From the NCBI RefSeq assembly GCF_009805585.1, contig NZ_VHIN01000005.1, positions 372,001-436,000 on the forward strand: a stretch of 64,000 nt of DNA, in the 5' to 3' direction. Under the pieces are notes generated by a model. That model had not been told where the DNA came from. It did no database searches and saw nothing but the letters and a program-made list of their open reading frames with translations. The translations under genes and the position numbers were made by a program. Positions 1-8,975 of this stretch are shown piece after piece (position 1 is the stretch's first letter; the number at the start of each line of letters is the position of its first letter). The stretch is from Glutamicibacter sp. JC586. GTDB taxonomy: Bacteria; Actinomycetota; Actinomycetes; Actinomycetales; Micrococcaceae.

Positions 1-377
1 GCAACCGTGAAAAGACCGCTGCTGCCCCTTTGGTAGCGATCCTTAGCTACGACACCGCGTGGCACGAACAGTGGGACAACTTCCTGCCAGGCTACAACGC
101 ACCCAAGGCCATGTACGACGCAGACGCTGACTTCACTGCTGCCACCGGTAACAACAACGCTCACCTGCAGGCAGGGTACTTCCTGCTGGCGGCCCGTAGC
201 CTCGGCTTCGCTGTTGGTCCGATGACCGGTGCTGATTTCTCCGCCATTGACGCTTCCTTCTTCCCAGAAGGTGACCAGAAGAGCTTCTTGGTTGTTAACA
301 TCGGTCAGCCAGCTGAAACCGAAATCGGCGCACCAAAGGCTCGCTTCGAGTATGAGAAGGCAGTTCAGACTGTTTAG
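1..377 (+). CDS. RutE-like nitroreductase family protein, 3' part only
   Basis: Only the last 125 or so codons are present; the reading frame is open to the first base, so the start lies upstream of the window. The segment with LSYDTAWHEQWD, the central NNNAHLQAGYFLLAARSLG helix and the GPMTGAD turn resemble the malonic semialdehyde reductase (RutE)/HadB branch of the FMN nitroreductases. In the Rut pyrimidine pathway that enzyme reduces malonic semialdehyde to 3-hydroxypropionate with NAD(P)H in the cytoplasm. No other rut gene is visible here, so the substrate is open; members of this branch also act on other enals and nitro compounds. Family call is good, exact substrate is not. Confidence 0.75.
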   Translation, partial: NREKTAAAPLVAILSYDTAWHEQWDNFLPGYNAPKAMYDADADFTAATGNNNAHLQAGYFLLAARSLGFAVGPMTGADFSAIDASFFPEGDQKSFLVVNIGQPAETEIGAPKARFEYEKAVQTV

Positions 378-445
378 TTCGTGATTGGATCACGAACATT
401 AAATAAATGAAGCTCGGAAATCACAACAGTGAGTTCCGAGCTTCA
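377..445 (+). terminator. Two hairpins after the nitroreductase gene
   Basis: The stop codon is followed by an 8-bp stem (377-384 with 390-397, 5-nt loop) and then a perfect 12-bp stem (408-419 with 434-445). The second is the better terminator candidate although its trailing T-run is poor. From here to 719 there is no convincing gene, only a palindrome at 461-470 and the ribosome binding site of the next gene. Confidence 0.6.
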
Positions 446-460
446 CTATTGTCAAACCCT

Positions 461-470
461 TGTCTAGACA
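461..470. promoter_or_regulatory. Palindrome TGTCTAGACA, possible GntR-type operator
   Basis: A perfect 10-bp palindrome sits about 250 bp upstream of the MFS sugar porter. GntR/HutC-type regulators often bind GTCTAGAC cores, so this could be a regulator site for the porter. A single short copy is weak evidence; chance is possible. Confidence 0.3.
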
Positions 471-719
471 GGCTCATATCGATTTTCAATCACCCGATGC
501 GAAACCCTTAAGCAGTAGTTTGGAAGGGCTTCGGTTTGATGAAACTATTGTTGAGTGCGAACCACGGGTGGCTAGCTCGGTGTTGATGACGCGAGCTGAA
601 ACTAATGTGCAAATGTATAGACTTCGCAGTCGCAGGTCCGATCATTTTCAGGTCGATCAGACCGGCCGGAACCCAGCCCAGCATCGCTCTACTTTATCGG
701 AGTGAATCAAAGGAGTTTT

Positions 720-2195
720 ATGTCCACTGCGCAGAGCCATTCCGGCGAATCGAGTTTGCCCACACTGACCTCAGGGCCGCATTCCAAACGCCTAGGGCTG
801 ATTTCGATTGTCGCGTGCTTCGGCGGACTGCTCTTTGGATATGACACCGGTGTTGCCAACGGTGCCGAAGGTCCGATGGCTGCTGAACTGGGACTGAACC
901 TCTTGCAAGTCGGCGTCGTGATCAGCTCCTTGGTCTTCGCCGCAGCTGTCGGGGCGCTCGTCTCGGGCCAAATCGCCGATTCGTGGGGTCGACGCAAAAC
1001 CATCATCGCCTTAGCTGTCCTCTTTTTTGTGGGGACTCTCTTGGTGGTTCTTTCGCCTGCAAGTTCGGAACCAGGAACCTTTTCCGCGGCAGGGTTCAGT
1101 GTCCTCGTGGCTGGGCGAATCATGCTCGGTCTAGCTGTAGGCGGTGCGTCCACTGTGGTGCCCGTATACCTAGCTGAATTGGCACCCTATGAAATTCGCG
1201 GATCGATCACCGGTCGCAATGAGCTAGCTATTGTCGCCGGCCAGCTCGCCGCGTTCGTGATGAACGCAATCTTGGGCACTTGGCTTGGAGGAAGCCTGGA
1301 TGGTGTTTGGCGCATCATGTTCTCCATCTGTGCCTTGCCGGCTCTGGTGCTCTTCTTTGGAATGTTGCGGATGCCAGAATCGCCTCGCTGGCTCGTCGAA
1401 AATGGGGAATACGAAAAGGCCTACGATGTGCTCAAGACCGTACGTTCTGCTGATCGCGCGCTCGCCGAACTACACGAAATCCAGGTAGTTGCAGATAAGG
1501 AACAGCTAAAGAGCAAGCCCGTAGGTATCAAAGCTGTCCTCAGCAATAGATGGCTCGTGCGCATTGTCTGCGTCGGTATCGGTGTTGCGACCATGCAACA
1601 ACTCACCGGAATCAACTCGATCATGTACTACGGAACAAGAGTGCTTGAGGAAGCGGGCATGACCGCTGGGCAGGCAGTTTTGGCCAATATTACCTTCGGC
1701 ATTGTTGCCGTCATAGGTGGCATGATTGGTCTGCGCAATATGGATCGCTTGGATCGCCGGACGACCTTCATGACGGGGTTGTCACTGACTACCGTGTGCC
1801 ACCTGTTGGTGGCCTTTGCTAGCATGCTGCTGCCGGTGGGAAACCCGCTGCGCCCGATCATCATCTTGGTTCTGGTGGTAGCTTTTGTTGCTTCAATGCA
1901 GACTTTCCTCAGTGTTGCTGTCTGGGTCTGGCTGGCCGAAATTTTCCCGTTGCACATGCGTGGATTAGGTATTGGCATTTCGGTGTTCTTTGGCTGGGGT
2001 ACCAACGGAGTGCTGACCCTCTTCTTCCCCTCATTGGTTTCGGGCGTTGGAATCACCGGATGTTTCTTTATCTTTGCTGGCGTTGGAGCGCTGGCGCTGT
2101 ATTTCGTCGCGACCCAGGTTCCAGAAACTCGTGGGCGCACGCTCGAGGCGCTCGAAGAAGATGTTTCTTCTGGCGCGATTCACCACTCTCGATAA
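720..2195 (+). CDS. MFS sugar porter family transporter
   Basis: A 491-residue integral membrane protein of the sugar porter family (MFS, 12 helices), which would import a monosaccharide with protons. Signatures are visible: FGYDTGV in helix 1, DSWGRRKT in the loop between helices 2 and 3, PESPRWL before the central loop, MQQLTGINSIMYY in helix 7 and PETRGRTLE after helix 12. The ATG at 720 is preferred over an in-frame GTG at 702 because AAGGAG sits just upstream. It lies next to the LacI regulator and arabinose genes, so L-arabinose (AraE-like) or another pentose is the likely cargo, but this is inferred from context. The operator palindrome found before araB is not present upstream, so it may be controlled separately. 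Confidence 0.88.
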   Translation: MSTAQSHSGESSLPTLTSGPHSKRLGLISIVACFGGLLFGYDTGVANGAEGPMAAELGLNLLQVGVVISSLVFAAAVGALVSGQIADSWGRRKTIIALAVLFFVGTLLVVLSPASSEPGTFSAAGFSVLVAGRIMLGLAVGGASTVVPVYLAELAPYEIRGSITGRNELAIVAGQLAAFVMNAILGTWLGGSLDGVWRIMFSICALPALVLFFGMLRMPESPRWLVENGEYEKAYDVLKTVRSADRALAELHEIQVVADKEQLKSKPVGIKAVLSNRWLVRIVCVGIGVATMQQLTGINSIMYYGTRVLEEAGMTAGQAVLANITFGIVAVIGGMIGLRNMDRLDRRTTFMTGLSLTTVCHLLVAFASMLLPVGNPLRPIIILVLVVAFVASMQTFLSVAVWVWLAEIFPLHMRGLGIGISVFFGWGTNGVLTLFFPSLVSGVGITGCFFIFAGVGALALYFVATQVPETRGRTLEALEEDVSSGAIHHSR

Positions 2196-2421
2196 CTGAT
2201 CAAAGTGGCTCACGTCGCTATTTAAGGGCACGCGTTGCGTACCAACAGGGCTGACTTTGCGGTAGCGGCAATGTTTAAACCTAGGACGTAAAAACCTCTA
2301 GAAACTTCCTAAGCACGCATGTCAACAATTGTATTCACAAATAAGCATATATGACATCGACGAGTATCGTGACGGAGGAATCGATGATTCGGCGCTAGTC
2401 AAAGCGTCGGTTTTTGCAATA

Positions 2422-3483
2422 ATGACGACTGTGAACAAAACTCAGCCCGGTGAAGGGTACCCAAGTAATCGGCCGCCATCTATGGCAGATGTGGCCGCCT
2501 TGGCGGGGGTCTCTCACCAGACTGTCTCTCGCGTGCTCAATGATCATCCCAATGTCAGATCCGCGACCCGCGAGCAGGTGACGGATGCGATCCGTCAACT
2601 CGGATACCGGCGTAATCGCGCCGCTCGCGCGCTGGCCACTTCGCACTCCAGCACCGTTGGAATTCTAACGATTGGTAGTGAATTCTTCGGGCCGCAATCC
2701 ACCGTGCTTGCGGTGGAGTCAGCCGCCCGCGCCCAGGGTTACTTTGTGACCGTGACGGCGCTGGATCGCTATGACACCCACAGCGCAACGCAAGCCCTTA
2801 ATCACTTGGTTGATCAAGGCGTGGACGGGGTGGTGATGGTTGCGCCATTCGAAAAGGTGATCGATGCGTTGGACGATGCTGGCCTGAAAATCCCAGTGGT
2901 TGTTGTCGCCGCTCGCACCAATGTTCCAAGCGCTGATCCGGCACACTACGTCTACGTTGATCAGCGCGCAGGCGCACGTTCGGCTACCGGTCATCTTCTG
3001 GCCTTAGGGCACCGAAAGATCGCTCATGTTGCAGGGCCAACGGGTTGGTTTGACGCTAGTGAGCGTCGCCTTGGGTGGCAAGAAAAAATGCAAGATGCGA
3101 TGGCTTCGACCATTGAAGTTCCGGCCGAATCATGGCTAGCGCCCGCTGGTTACGACGCTGGTAAGAAGCTCGTGGACCTGGTGTGCGCAGGTGAGGTAAG
3201 CGCCGTTTTTGCGGCAAATGACTATCTCGCTACGGGAGTCTTGCGCGCCTTCTGGGAAGCGGGGCTCAGCGTTCCTGACGATGTTTCCGTGGTGGGCTTT
3301 GATGACTTGCAAATTGCCGACTATTTGATTCCGTCCTTGACCACTGTGCGGCAGCCCTTCAAGGAAGTTGGTCATGCCGCGCTTACGGAATTGCTGAATT
3401 CGACCCCTGCAAATAATGGCCCTAAAGTGATTGCTCCGACGCTGATAATTCGCGCCAGTACCGCTGCTCCGAAGTCCAAATAA
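2422..3483 (+). CDS. LacI-family transcriptional regulator of the arabinose cluster
   Basis: A 353-residue LacI/GalR repressor. The helix-turn-helix and hinge (MADVAALAGVSHQTVSRVLN, then LGYRRNRAARAL) occupy about residues 21-75, followed by a periplasmic-binding-like sugar sensor domain ending in the VGFDDLQIADYLIPSLTTVRQP block. It precedes araB in the same direction, and two identical LacI-type palindromes (3534-3547, 7648-7661) lie before araB and the sugar-binding protein, so it probably represses the arabinose genes. The start is uncertain: the frame is open from a TTG at 2329, no strong ribosome site precedes ATG 2422, and the good GGAGG at 2374-2378 belongs to a 4-codon mini-ORF at 2384-2398. 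Confidence 0.85.
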   Translation: MTTVNKTQPGEGYPSNRPPSMADVAALAGVSHQTVSRVLNDHPNVRSATREQVTDAIRQLGYRRNRAARALATSHSSTVGILTIGSEFFGPQSTVLAVESAARAQGYFVTVTALDRYDTHSATQALNHLVDQGVDGVVMVAPFEKVIDALDDAGLKIPVVVVAARTNVPSADPAHYVYVDQRAGARSATGHLLALGHRKIAHVAGPTGWFDASERRLGWQEKMQDAMASTIEVPAESWLAPAGYDAGKKLVDLVCAGEVSAVFAANDYLATGVLRAFWEAGLSVPDDVSVVGFDDLQIADYLIPSLTTVRQPFKEVGHAALTELLNSTPANNGPKVIAPTLIIRASTAAPKSK

Positions 3484-3533
3484 CCAAGCCCTCGTAGCAA
3501 GTAAAAAGAATCCAGGTGTTGCGCATCACAAAT

Positions 3534-3547
3534 TGTTAGCGCTAACA
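3534..3547. promoter_or_regulatory. LacI-family operator before araB
   Basis: Perfect 14-bp palindrome TGTTAGCGCTAACA with the central CG typical of LacI-family operators, 100 bp upstream of the araB start. An identical copy lies before the sugar-binding protein gene, which supports a shared regulator, probably the LacI protein encoded just upstream. Confidence 0.75.
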
Positions 3548-3646
3548 TTGCATCGAGGTTTTGTTCTGCGCCGCGCACCCTGCTCGCACGGACAGCACCA
3601 AATGATGGCAATGGCGCTGCTCAACGAGCTGTGCGAAGGAGAATTC

Positions 3647-5260
3647 ATGGCAACACAGCTCAACGGGACAAGCGCCCAAGAGATCATCATCAACGGTCAA
3701 GCCGTGCTGGGTATCGAGTTTGGTTCAACGAATATCAAGGCCAGCCTCATTGGCCCTGATTACCAACAGCTGGCCAGTGGCAGCCATGCTTGGGAGAACC
3801 AGTACGAAGAGAAAAACTGGACATACTCCCGCGAAGCGATCATTAGCGGGTTGCAGGACTGCATGGCCCAAGTTTTGGCAGATGCCCAGCAACGTCACGG
3901 CGTACGCCCGACTCGTCTGGGGTCACTGGGTATCTCGGCCATGATGCACGGCTACCTAGCTTTCGGCGCGGATGGTGAACTGCTCGTTCCATTCCGCACC
4001 TGGCGCAACACCTCCACCGAGCAAGCCGCGGCCTTGCTTAGTGAAGAATTGAACTTCAACATTCCTCAGCGCTGGTCAGTAGCGCACTATTTCCATGCTG
4101 TGCTCAACAATGAAGAGCATGTTTCGCAGGTCGCTAAGCTCAACACCTTGGCAGGGTTTGTCCACGAACTACTCACCGGTTCCTTTGTCCTGGGTGTTGG
4201 CGATGCAGCTGGTATGTTCCCCGTAGATCCGGCCACCGGAACATACGACGCTCAGATGCTCTCGGCCTTTGACGCGTTAGCAGCACCACACGGAATCAGC
4301 ACCGATCTTGCGGCACTTCTGCCAAAGGTTCTCCCCGCTGGAGGTGAGGCCGGCACGCTGAGTGAAACCGGCGCATTGCTGCTTGATCCCACCGGTGAAC
4401 TGCAGGCTGGCAGCCCAGTCTGTGCGCCGGAAGGTGATGCTGGAACTGGCATGGTTGCCACCAATTCGGTGGCTCAGCGTACCGGCAACATCTCGGCAGG
4501 CACCTCGATTTTTGCCATGGTGGTCCTTGACTCGCCACTGAGCGAAGTGCACCACGAGATCGACGTGGTCGCTACCCCTGATGGCTATCCGGTAGCGATG
4601 GTTCATTGCAATAACGGCGCCAGCGAATTTGCTGCCTGGGCACAGGTCTTCAGCCAATTCGCCCAAGCGCTGGGGAGCGATGCTGATGAGAACGTGGTCT
4701 TTGAGACTTTGCTACGCGCTGCCCTCGATGGTGCCAGTGACGGCGCTGGTCTACTGGCCTACAACAACCTCTCGGGCGAACCAGTTGCTGGTTTGGCAGA
4801 AGGCCGCCCCGCGATTCTGCGCACCCCTGATTCCACCTTGAATCTGCCCAACCTCATGCGTGTGCAGGTCTATGCCATGTTTGCCACTCTCAGCTTAGGT
4901 TTGCGCGTGCTCGGTGCCGAAGGTGTTGAGGTCAAGCAAATGTTTGCCCATGGCGGCATCTTCCGTACCGCGGGGGTCGCTCAGCAACTTTTGGCTGCGG
5001 CGATCAATACCCCTGTTGTGGTCGGGGACAGTGCCGGGCATGGGGGAGCTTGGGGCATCGCCGTATTGGCTGCCTACCGTAAACGTGTATTTGAGGGCAT
5101 GAAGGCTGCTCTGCCCGAGTTCTTGAACTCTGAGGTATTTGCCAACGCCGCGCTACATGTAGCTGAACCGGTAGCTGAAGACCGTGCAGGATTCGAGGCC
5201 TACTTGAAAACCTACGAGGCTGGCCTGGCCATCCAGCACACCGCCATCACCACCATCTGA
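3647..5260 (+). CDS. araB: FGGY-family L-ribulokinase
   Basis: A 537-residue FGGY carbohydrate kinase that would phosphorylate L-ribulose to L-ribulose 5-phosphate with ATP in the cytoplasm. The N-terminal phosphate-binding turn GIEFGSTNIKASLIG is at about residues 24-38, and the second actin-like domain carries GNISAGTSIFAM and the C-terminal HGGIFRTAGVAQQLLA and GDSAGHGGAWG segments. By sequence alone it could be read as a xylulokinase; the ribulokinase call rests on its position directly before the 4-epimerase and arabinose isomerase. ATG 3647 follows GAAGGAG at a good distance. It starts the araBDA operon, downstream of the LacI-type operator. Confidence 0.87.
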   Translation: MATQLNGTSAQEIIINGQAVLGIEFGSTNIKASLIGPDYQQLASGSHAWENQYEEKNWTYSREAIISGLQDCMAQVLADAQQRHGVRPTRLGSLGISAMMHGYLAFGADGELLVPFRTWRNTSTEQAAALLSEELNFNIPQRWSVAHYFHAVLNNEEHVSQVAKLNTLAGFVHELLTGSFVLGVGDAAGMFPVDPATGTYDAQMLSAFDALAAPHGISTDLAALLPKVLPAGGEAGTLSETGALLLDPTGELQAGSPVCAPEGDAGTGMVATNSVAQRTGNISAGTSIFAMVVLDSPLSEVHHEIDVVATPDGYPVAMVHCNNGASEFAAWAQVFSQFAQALGSDADENVVFETLLRAALDGASDGAGLLAYNNLSGEPVAGLAEGRPAILRTPDSTLNLPNLMRVQVYAMFATLSLGLRVLGAEGVEVKQMFAHGGIFRTAGVAQQLLAAAINTPVVVGDSAGHGGAWGIAVLAAYRKRVFEGMKAALPEFLNSEVFANAALHVAEPVAEDRAGFEAYLKTYEAGLAIQHTAITTI

Positions 5261-5295
5261 TCTTCAGTTTCTGTTAAAAACGAAATGAGCAAGCA

Positions 5296-6012
5296 ATGAA
5301 TCAACGACGATCCTTGGATAGCTATCCGTTATCCATGCGCGAGGAAGTGCAGCAGGTCCGACAGGTTGTCGCCAGTCTTCACGCTGAACTACCCCGATAC
5401 GAACTGGTGGTGTGGACCGCAGGCAACGTCTCCCAAAGGGTACGTCACCCCGAGGTCACCGATGGCAGCCAAGACCTTTTTGTGATCAAGCCATCGGGAG
5501 TTTCCTACGACGATCTGACACCCGAATCCATGGTGGTCTGCACCTTGGACGGGCAACTGCTAGACGGGGCGCACGCACCCTCCTCGGATACCGCGGCCCA
5601 CGCTTACACCTACGAGCACATGCCAGAAGTTGGCGGAGTAGTACACACCCATTCCACCTACGCCACCGCGTGGGCTGCCCGCGGAGAATCCATTCCCTGC
5701 GTGCTGACAATGATGGCCGACGAATTTGGCGGTCCAATCCCCATCGGTCCCTTCGCCATTATTGGCGATGACTCTATCGGCCGCGGAATCGTGGCGACCT
5801 TGCGCGAATCGCGAAGTCCGGCAGTACTTATGGCCAGCCACGGTCCCTTCACCATCGGCAGGGATGCCCGGGCCGCAGTAAAAGCGGCTGTGATGTGCGA
5901 AGAAGTGGCTCGCACGGTGCATATCGCCCAACAACTCGGCGACCCGCAGCCCATCGACCAAGAAAAAGTTGATTCGCTCTACGAGCGTTACCAGAACGTT
6001 TACGGACAGTAA
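5296..6012 (+). CDS. araD: L-ribulose-5-phosphate 4-epimerase
   Basis: A 238-residue class II aldolase/adducin-fold enzyme converting L-ribulose 5-phosphate to D-xylulose 5-phosphate, the entry into the pentose phosphate pathway. The metal-binding histidines are visible as VVHTHS (H117, H119) and ASHGPF (H182), with the phosphate-binding GNVS (43-46) and SSDTAAH (96-102) segments. It lies 35 bp after araB and 7 bp before araA, consistent with one transcript. No strong ribosome site precedes ATG 5296; an alternative ATG is at 5335. Length matches the family. Confidence 0.92.
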   Translation: MNQRRSLDSYPLSMREEVQQVRQVVASLHAELPRYELVVWTAGNVSQRVRHPEVTDGSQDLFVIKPSGVSYDDLTPESMVVCTLDGQLLDGAHAPSSDTAAHAYTYEHMPEVGGVVHTHSTYATAWAARGESIPCVLTMMADEFGGPIPIGPFAIIGDDSIGRGIVATLRESRSPAVLMASHGPFTIGRDARAAVKAAVMCEEVARTVHIAQQLGDPQPIDQEKVDSLYERYQNVYGQ

Positions 6013-6019
6013 GGACATC

Positions 6020-7531
6020 ATGGCTAAGGCATATAACAACAAGGAAATTTGGTTCTTCACTGGAAGTCAGGACCTCTATGGCGAGGAGACGTTGCGCCAG
6101 GTGGCCCAGCAATCCACCGAGGTGGCGCAGGCATTGGACGCCTCCGCTGAAGTCCCGGCAAAGATCATCTGGAAGCCGGTGCTCAAGGATTCCGACTCCA
6201 TCCGCCGCGCGATGCTCGAAGCGAATTCGGATGACAAGGTGCTCGGTGTGATCACCTGGATGCACACCTTCAGCCCGGCCAAGATGTGGATCAATGGACT
6301 CAAGGCTTTGCAAAAGCCGCTGTTGCACCTGCATACCCAGGCTAATGTTGAACTGCCCTGGGACTCCATTGACTTTGACTTTATGAACCTGAACCAGGCC
6401 GCCCACGGCGACCGCGAATACGCCTACCTAGCTACGCGATTGGGTGCAGCTCGCACCACCGTGGTGGGCCACGTATCCAATCCTGTGGTGGCCCGCCGCG
6501 TGGGCACCTGGATTCGCGGCGCTGCCGGCTTTAATGCCGTGCAAAACCTGAACCTAGTCCGTTTTGGCGATAATATGCGCAATGTCGCGGTCACCGAAGG
6601 CGATAAGACCGAGGCGGAGATCCGCTTGGGTGTTTCGGTGAACACCTGGGCCGTCAATGACCTGGTGGAAGCCGTGGAAGCCGTGGCGGAAGCTGAGATT
6701 GATGCCCTCGTTGCCGAGTATGAGCGCGAGTACGACGTGGTGGAAGAGCTACGCGCTGGCGGCGCACGCCACGAGTCCCTGCGTTATGCGGCTCGCCAAG
6801 AAATTGCTTTGGAAGCGTTCTTGGGCGAAGTGAACGCCATGGCCTTTACCACCAACTTTGAAGATCTTGGCGGACTGAAGCAACTGCCGGGTCTGGCCGT
6901 TCAGCGTCTGATGGGTAAGGGCTACGGCTTTGGCGCGGAAGGCGACTGGAAGACTGCGGTGCTGGTTCGTGCGGCCAAGGTCATGGGTGAGGGTCTGCCG
7001 GGTGGAGCCTCGCTGATGGAGGACTACACCTACGATCTGACCGAAGGCAAGGAACTAATCCTCGGCGCTCACATGCTTGAAGTTTGTCCCTCATTGACCA
7101 CCGCCAAGCCACGGGTGGAAATTCACCCGTTGGGCATTGGGGGCCGCGAAGATCCGGTGCGAATGGTGTTTAACGCCGATGCCACGCAAGGGGCTGTTGT
7201 GGTCTCTATGGCAGATATGCGCGAGCGCTTCCGCCTGACCGCTAACGTGGTTGATGTGGTGAGCCCACCGGCGGATCTTCCACACCTGCCGGTAGCCCGT
7301 GCGGTATGGAGTCCACGACCGAACTTCAACATTTCAGCTGAATCGTGGCTGGCTGCCGGCGGCGCCCACCATACGGTGATGTCCACCGCGGCGGGCATTG
7401 AAGCCTTCGAGATCTTCGCTGAAATTGCCGGCACCGAGTTGCTGGTCATTGATGAGGAAACGACGCGACGTAATTTCGCCCAGCAGATTCGGGTGAACCA
7501 GAGCTACTACCGACTGGCGCAAGGTTTCTAA
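6020..7531 (+). CDS. araA: L-arabinose isomerase
   Basis: A 503-residue cytoplasmic isomerase converting L-arabinose to L-ribulose with a divalent metal. The N-terminus [15 protein letters not shown] is characteristic of AraA. The expected metal and catalytic residues are in place: the Glu in [10 protein letters not shown], the Glu in MEDYTYD, the His in HMLEVCPS and the His pair in GGAHHTV. ATG 6020 follows AAGGA after the araD stop. Length equals the family norm. It is the last gene of araBDA; a 9-bp hairpin and a second operator copy separate it from the transporter genes. Confidence 0.96.
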   Translation: MAKAYNNKEIWFFTGSQDLYGEETLRQVAQQSTEVAQALDASAEVPAKIIWKPVLKDSDSIRRAMLEANSDDKVLGVITWMHTFSPAKMWINGLKALQKPLLHLHTQANVELPWDSIDFDFMNLNQAAHGDREYAYLATRLGAARTTVVGHVSNPVVARRVGTWIRGAAGFNAVQNLNLVRFGDNMRNVAVTEGDKTEAEIRLGVSVNTWAVNDLVEAVEAVAEAEIDALVAEYEREYDVVEELRAGGARHESLRYAARQEIALEAFLGEVNAMAFTTNFEDLGGLKQLPGLAVQRLMGKGYGFGAEGDWKTAVLVRAAKVMGEGLPGGASLMEDYTYDLTEGKELILGAHMLEVCPSLTTAKPRVEIHPLGIGGREDPVRMVFNADATQGAVVVSMADMRERFRLTANVVDVVSPPADLPHLPVARAVWSPRPNFNISAESWLAAGGAHHTVMSTAAGIEAFEIFAEIAGTELLVIDEETTRRNFAQQIRVNQSYYRLAQGF

Positions 7532-7559
7532 ATCTCAGCCGTTTTCTAGCGGTTTCTTG

Positions 7560-7594
7560 CGTTGACGGAGAGCAAAATCTCAGCGCCGTCAACG
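7560..7594 (+). terminator. Hairpin between araA and the ABC transporter genes
   Basis: A 9-bp perfect stem (7560-7568 with 7586-7594) with a 17-nt loop and no good T-run. It may partly terminate or process the araBDA transcript before the separately controlled transporter genes. Confidence 0.4.
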
Positions 7595-7647
7595 TAATGG
7601 GTAAGGAATCTTAATTTATCCAAAATTAGGGGTGGCCTAACACGTGT

Positions 7648-7661
7648 TGTTAGCGCTAACA
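7648..7661. promoter_or_regulatory. LacI-family operator before the sugar ABC transporter
   Basis: The same 14-bp palindrome, TGTTAGCGCTAACA, as before araB, here 54 bp upstream of the sugar-binding protein start codon. It implies a second promoter repressed by the same LacI-family protein. Confidence 0.75.
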
Positions 7662-7715
7662 TAGTGTGAGCCCTGTCTCACTCGTATAGAGTGGCACATT
7701 TTCAAGGAGGAAAAG

Positions 7716-8888
7716 ATGGCATGGAATAGCTGGACCCGCAAAGCTGCGGCGACCATTGGTTCACTCGCATTGATCGGTTCACTGGCTGCCTGTGGCGGCA
7801 GTGGTGCAGGCGGCGGAGCAGGCGCTGGAGGCGGCGAGGAATCCAAGGCCCCAGAAGACATTAAGGTCGGCGTGGCAATGCCTACCGAAACTTCGGAACG
7901 CTGGATCGCAGACGGTAAGGCAGTGAAGTCACAGCTCGAAGAAGCCGGCTACTCGGTTGACCTTCAGTACGCGAACGACGACATTCCCACCCAGCAGCAA
8001 CAGATCGACCAGATGATCACCAAGGGTGATGACATTCTGGTGGTTGCTTCGATTGACGGTACTGCACTGTCCACCCAGCTGCAGGCAGCCGCCGACGCCA
8101 ACATCCCGATCGTCGCGTATGACCGCCTGATCAACGGCACCGAAAACGTCGACTTCTACGTCACCTTCGACAACTACAATGTCGGCGTGCAGCAGGCGAC
8201 CTCGCTGCTCACCGGCCTGGGCCTGTTGGACAAGGATGGCAAGAAGACCGACAAGAAGGGTCCGATGAACATCGAACTCTTCGCCGGTTCCATCGATGAC
8301 AACAACGCACACTTCTTCTGGAAGGGTGCGATGGATACGCTCAAGCCATACCTTGATGACAAGACCCTCGTTGTTAAGTCCGGCCAGACCGACATCCAGC
8401 AGGCAGCCACCCTGCGCTGGAGCCAGGAAGAAGCACAGTCCCGTATGGAGGACTTGATCACCGCTCACTACGCCGGTGGCAAGACCAAGATCGACGGTGT
8501 GCTCTCCCCATTTGATGGCATCTCCCGTGGTGTGATCACTGCACTGTCCAACGCTGGCTACGGCAAGACCATGAAGGCTGGCCTTCCAGTGGTTAGCGGT
8601 CAGGACGCTGAAATCGCCTCGGTGAAGTTGATTGAAGACGGCGTTCAGTACGCCACCATCTTCAAGGACACCCGCAAGCTGGCTACCCAGGCAGTAGAAG
8701 CCGTCAAGGCCTACGCCGGTGGCGGCGAGCCAGAGGCCAACGACACCAAGAGCTACGACAACGGCAAGAAGGTCGTTCCATCCTTCCTGCTGAACTCGGA
8801 CATCGTATACAAGGACAACATCAAGTCCCTGCTGATCGATTCCAAGTACTACACGGCAGAAGAAGTTAAGGCCGGCCGAAGCAAGTAG
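7716..8888 (+). CDS. chvE: Multiple-monosaccharide ABC transporter, substrate-binding lipoprotein (ChvE-like)
   Basis: A 390-residue extracytoplasmic sugar-binding protein. The N-terminus has a signal peptide with lipobox LAAC (Cys at 26) and a Gly-rich linker, so it would be anchored to the outer face of the membrane. The mature part is a periplasmic-binding type 1 fold: KVGVAMPTETSERWIADGKA, then IDQMITKGDDILVVASIDG and IPIVAYDRLINGTENVDFYV, as in ChvE and xylose/arabinose binders. A strong AAGGAGG precedes ATG 7716. It heads the operon with the ATPase and permease that follow, and an arabinose-cluster operator lies upstream, so L-arabinose is a likely ligand, perhaps with other aldoses. 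Confidence 0.9.
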   Translation: MAWNSWTRKAAATIGSLALIGSLAACGGSGAGGGAGAGGGEESKAPEDIKVGVAMPTETSERWIADGKAVKSQLEEAGYSVDLQYANDDIPTQQQQIDQMITKGDDILVVASIDGTALSTQLQAAADANIPIVAYDRLINGTENVDFYVTFDNYNVGVQQATSLLTGLGLLDKDGKKTDKKGPMNIELFAGSIDDNNAHFFWKGAMDTLKPYLDDKTLVVKSGQTDIQQAATLRWSQEEAQSRMEDLITAHYAGGKTKIDGVLSPFDGISRGVITALSNAGYGKTMKAGLPVVSGQDAEIASVKLIEDGVQYATIFKDTRKLATQAVEAVKAYAGGGEPEANDTKSYDNGKKVVPSFLLNSDIVYKDNIKSLLIDSKYYTAEEVKAGRSK

Positions 8889-8975
8889 TCTCACACCGCT
8901 TCTTGGCCGCACTCCTTACCGGGTGCGGCCGAGAAGCCCACGGTGGGCACAGCACACACCAAGGACGTCTGCACT

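Noticed and set aside
460-705. 81-codon open frame between the nitroreductase and the MFS gene
   Set aside because: No ribosome site, no recognisable protein features, and it overlaps the likely promoter and the start of the MFS gene.
7929-8912. 327-codon open frame on the minus strand
   Set aside because: It lies opposite the chvE gene, which has a clear signal peptide, lipobox and sugar-binding fold; the antisense frame is a product of codon bias.
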